DNA of 64,000 nucleotides. It comes from Phallus indusiatus (Eukaryota; Basidiomycota; Agaricomycetes; Phallales; Phallaceae). Within the stretch, counting starts at the first letter, position 1, and each line of letters begins with the position of its first letter. The position numbers and the translations under genes are program-made. Positions 61,583 to 64,000 of the stretch are shown here, in pieces. The stretch spans positions 1-64,000 of the forward strand of contig JAQFWX010000008.1 of the NCBI GenBank assembly GCA_027605045.1. Direction: 5' to 3'. The notes below the pieces were generated by a model. That model had not been told where the DNA came from and did not search any database. It worked only from the letters and a program-made list of their open reading frames with translations.

Positions 61583-62313
61583 ATGCGTGCAATTTCCTTC
61601 TTCAGCGTTTTTTCTTTGCTTTCCTCGGTCCATCCTTTGAAATCTTTTCCTTCAACGAACTCAGACGCGCTATCAGTGGCGAACAAACTATTCAGTGCGC
61701 CCCAACATCTGCCCCACATTACATTTGTATAACTTATGATGATTTTAGATATTTATGAAGCTGATGAAAAGCTTATGCTACAATTCTTGGAACCAGCGTC
61801 TTTAGAGATCAGTTCCGACGCTTTACTTCAGTATGTGTCAGGTTTTGAGGAAAAGATATCGTTATTTTCCTTGTTTCTGTCTATAGGGAGGCTAAGGATT
61901 TAGAATATGAATGGGCGTTGAATGACCAGTTAAGTTTATCTTTAATTAGAGGGAATGTCTTCGTCATTCTTACCAAACATTCAGACTCAGTCGAGTGCGT
62001 ACAGATAGTTTGATTTAACATGTAAAAATCTTAGCAGCAATGAATCAGCTCGAAAATTGTACTTTCAATGTAGAAGCTCTTCAAGTTTCCGACTTCGCCA
62101 ATTCCGAGCGCAGTCGGTCTCTCAATCTGACACATTCTTGTCTGAACAATGTATAATGCTTTATTTATATAAATTGCATGCTTACAATTGATTTGTTCAT
62201 CTCTATCCTCATTTATAGATTCCGGACCAAACGTCCAACCAGGACTCTTCCGAGTCTCTAGCGACACCCTCCGGCCAGCCGGACCACTCCAAATCCCCAG
62301 GCTCAGAAGTTAG
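61583..62313 (+). CDS. Unknown small protein with possible signal peptide
   Basis: Five exons (61583-61694, 61749-61830, 61887-61994, 62035-62150, 62219-62313) join in phase to about 170 residues. The N-terminus Met-Arg-Ala-Ile-Ser-Phe-Phe-Ser-Val-Phe resembles a signal peptide; the middle is acidic (Tyr-Glu-Ala-Asp-Glu-Lys, Glu-Ala-Lys-Asp-Leu-Glu-Tyr-Glu). I recognise no family. The last junction is ambiguous: in another frame exon 5 runs on to about 62506 and would add a hydrophobic segment (Leu-Ile-Phe-Leu-Gly-Leu-Leu-Val-Phe), making a membrane protein. The start is also uncertain. Confidence 0.5.
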
Positions 62314-62831
62314 GGACGGCGTCTCGCAACAACCACAACTTACAAGTGAATCACGGCTTATATTTCTTGGTCTTTTGGTCTTTTATTTTGTTTTGCAACT
62401 TCTTGGTGATTATCATCGTGGTTGGTCAATATTGTCGTCCATTGTCGGTGAATGCCGTTGCACTCTACATGTCGAACAAGCTCGACGACGGAAGGCTTCA
62501 AAACAATAATTTCACTTTCTCTCATTTTCTTGTTTGTCTTCAAAGTTGTCCAAGGACTCGAGGACGCTTTGCACTATATGAAGCCTGTACAGCAGTAAAA
62601 GAAGTACAAGTCTCTCATTTATTTATTTATCAGTCTAAATTGTATAGTCATTATAATAGCTTATGTATGGACTCTCAAAACACATACCTGTTTGAACAAT
62701 TCGCAATTCTGATTACCCCCATTTACTCGACGTTTGTCTTTGCATGAAGTTAGAATCACGGCAACGTGGTCCGAAACGTGACATCACGTCACTTTTACTC
62801 CGGACACTTTTCAGACTTGCATTTGACTTGC

Positions 62832-64000
62832 ATGCGACTCTCTGTCCCGAATATTCCACTCAATATCATAAATGCGGTAGGAAAAACACAACAGATTCCT
62901 CTCCAAGCTGCCACAGAACGCATTGTCAACTTTTTAACACCCGGGAATACAACCGTGTTAACTGGTGCTGGTGTCAGCGTTGATTCTGGCATTCGTGCTT
63001 ACCGTGGTAAAGATGGACGGTATATGAATCCGAATTATAAGTGAGACCAAAGACCGGGGTAAAATCTAGAACGAGTACTGATATATCTCTCTTTTCAGAC
63101 CTATCTTTGTAAGATATAATCTTAGACTTGTTGTGTTGCGAGATATAATGGGCGGTTTGGAATAGTTCCAAGAATTGGTTGAAAACAGTCCAAGAGGCCA
63201 TTTGTTCAGGTATTCTGTTCTGCTTTCTGCAGTGGTTTTAATTTTACTCATATGTTTTGATTAAGACAACGATACTGGAGTCGCGCCTATATGGGATACC
63301 AACCGATCCACCGCGCTCAACCAAATCCAACACACTACGCTCTCGCAGCACTAATGTATACCACATTCATCAAGGACATTATCACGCAAAACGTCGACGG
63401 GTTGCATTCCAAAGCAAGCTCGTTGTCCCTCGAAGAAGAATATCCTCAGATATTGCAGCTACACGGCAGTCTTCATGTAAGAATACACAGATGCACTCAT
63501 CAAAAAGACAGAATTGAGGATTACCCGCTTTTTTTATGTTAGAAAGTACACTGCAGGAAGTATCACTTTGAATCCAGAGAGCGATATCAACATGCTATAT
63601 CACTAGCAAATCCAAAATGGAAGCTTTTAGCTGACGATTTGGAGAATTCACGCATCGAGCTACGTACCAACCCCGACGGTGATGTTCGATTACTTTTTTT
63701 TTTCTTTTTTCAGTGTCATTTTTCCCTCAGTCTGACCGAACTTGCCTTTGTTCTGTTTTCCAGATTGAACTTCCTGGCATACGGTTTGACGATTTTCAGA
63801 TTCCACCTTGTAAAACATGTCTGAAGGAAGGTCTCATTGAAACTACCGTACGTTTGTACATTTGTCTGATGTGCGAGCTTTTTTGAATTATCTGAGAAGA
63901 TGAAACCTTCTGTCGTTTTCTTCGGAGAATCATTATCGGACTCCGTACGGGACGATTCGTACGTAAACCCTGTACTTTCAACAAGTCGTTATTATACTAC
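62832..64000 (+). CDS. Sirtuin (class II, SIRT4-like) NAD-dependent deacylase, 3' truncated by window
   Basis: Exons 62832-63040, 63099-63108, 63166-63209, 63266-63476, 63543-63683, 63764-63847 and 63900-63958 join in phase; the gene continues past the window. Sirtuin hallmarks are Gly-Ala-Gly-Val-Ser (45-49) with Gly-Ile-Arg-Ala-Tyr-Arg-Gly for NAD binding, Gln-Asn-Val-Asp-Gly-Leu-His (129-135), the catalytic His154 in His-Gly-Ser-Leu-His, and Val-Val-Phe-Phe-Gly-Glu. Zinc ligands appear as Cys162-x3-His166 and Cys221-x2-Cys224. Relatives are mostly mitochondrial lysine deacylases or ADP-ribosyltransferases. Exon 2 is only 10 nt. The Met at 62832 was chosen as the first ATG in frame. Confidence 0.9.

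Noticed and set aside
1..64000. tRNA, rRNA, CRISPR or viral sequences
   Set aside because: Scanning by eye for T-loop and anticodon-arm consensus, repeat-spacer arrays and replication or capsid motifs gave nothing convincing; a covariance-model search would be needed to exclude tRNAs firmly.

Overview
The window is nuclear DNA of a basidiomycete fungus, most likely a mushroom-forming agaricomycete. The evidence is dense short introns (mostly 45-100 nt, GT-AG), F-box/leucine-rich proteins, a two-finger iron-responsive GATA factor of the Urbs1/SRE/Fep1 type, a basidiomycete-style Zn2Cys6 regulator, and pepsin-type proteases with 7-8 exons. Gene models below were spliced by hand by matching reading phase, GT-AG borders and family motifs. 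No transcript or database support was available.

Layout. (1) 1-7.3 kb: three head-to-tail copies of a secreted aspartic protease gene. The first is cut by the window edge; the other two each carry a frame break and odd active-site residues. An inverted copy of the upstream region and a possible solo LTR lie between copies 2 and 3. (2) 9.0-10.8 kb: an F-box protein. (3) 12.0-17.6 kb, minus strand: a tandem duplication of a unit holding an NmrA/isoflavone-reductase-like gene plus the 3' end of an F-box gene. The order is intact NmrA gene, truncated F-box 3' end, NmrA pseudogene with three indels, complete F-box gene. (4) 17.9-20.4 kb: eroded relatives of that F-box gene. (5) 22.5-25.9 kb, minus: GATA factor with two zinc fingers, a Cys-rich linker motif and polyglutamine. 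(6) 29.5-33.8 kb, minus: an intact, diverged aspartic protease and a Methyltransf_16 lysine methyltransferase; opposite them a small unknown four-exon gene (34.3-34.8 kb). (7) 35.3-42.4 kb, minus: a roughly 2000-residue protein with calponin-homology domain, Cdc7/SepH-like kinase, C1 zinc domain and a C-terminal CaaX box. (8) 42.4-53.9 kb: 11.5 kb with no gene that I can support. (9) 53.9-58.2 kb, plus: a Zn2Cys6/fungal_trans regulator whose in-frame model needs 18 exons, six of them only 7-26 nt long, and which shows no ATG. (10) 61.6-64 kb: a small possibly secreted unknown protein and a class II sirtuin running off the window.

The left 20 kb is a duplicating and decaying accessory region. 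The right 40 kb is a conserved regulatory neighbourhood: iron regulator, methyltransferase, septation-type kinase, zinc-cluster factor and sirtuin. No operon-like functional unit is apparent, as expected for a fungus.
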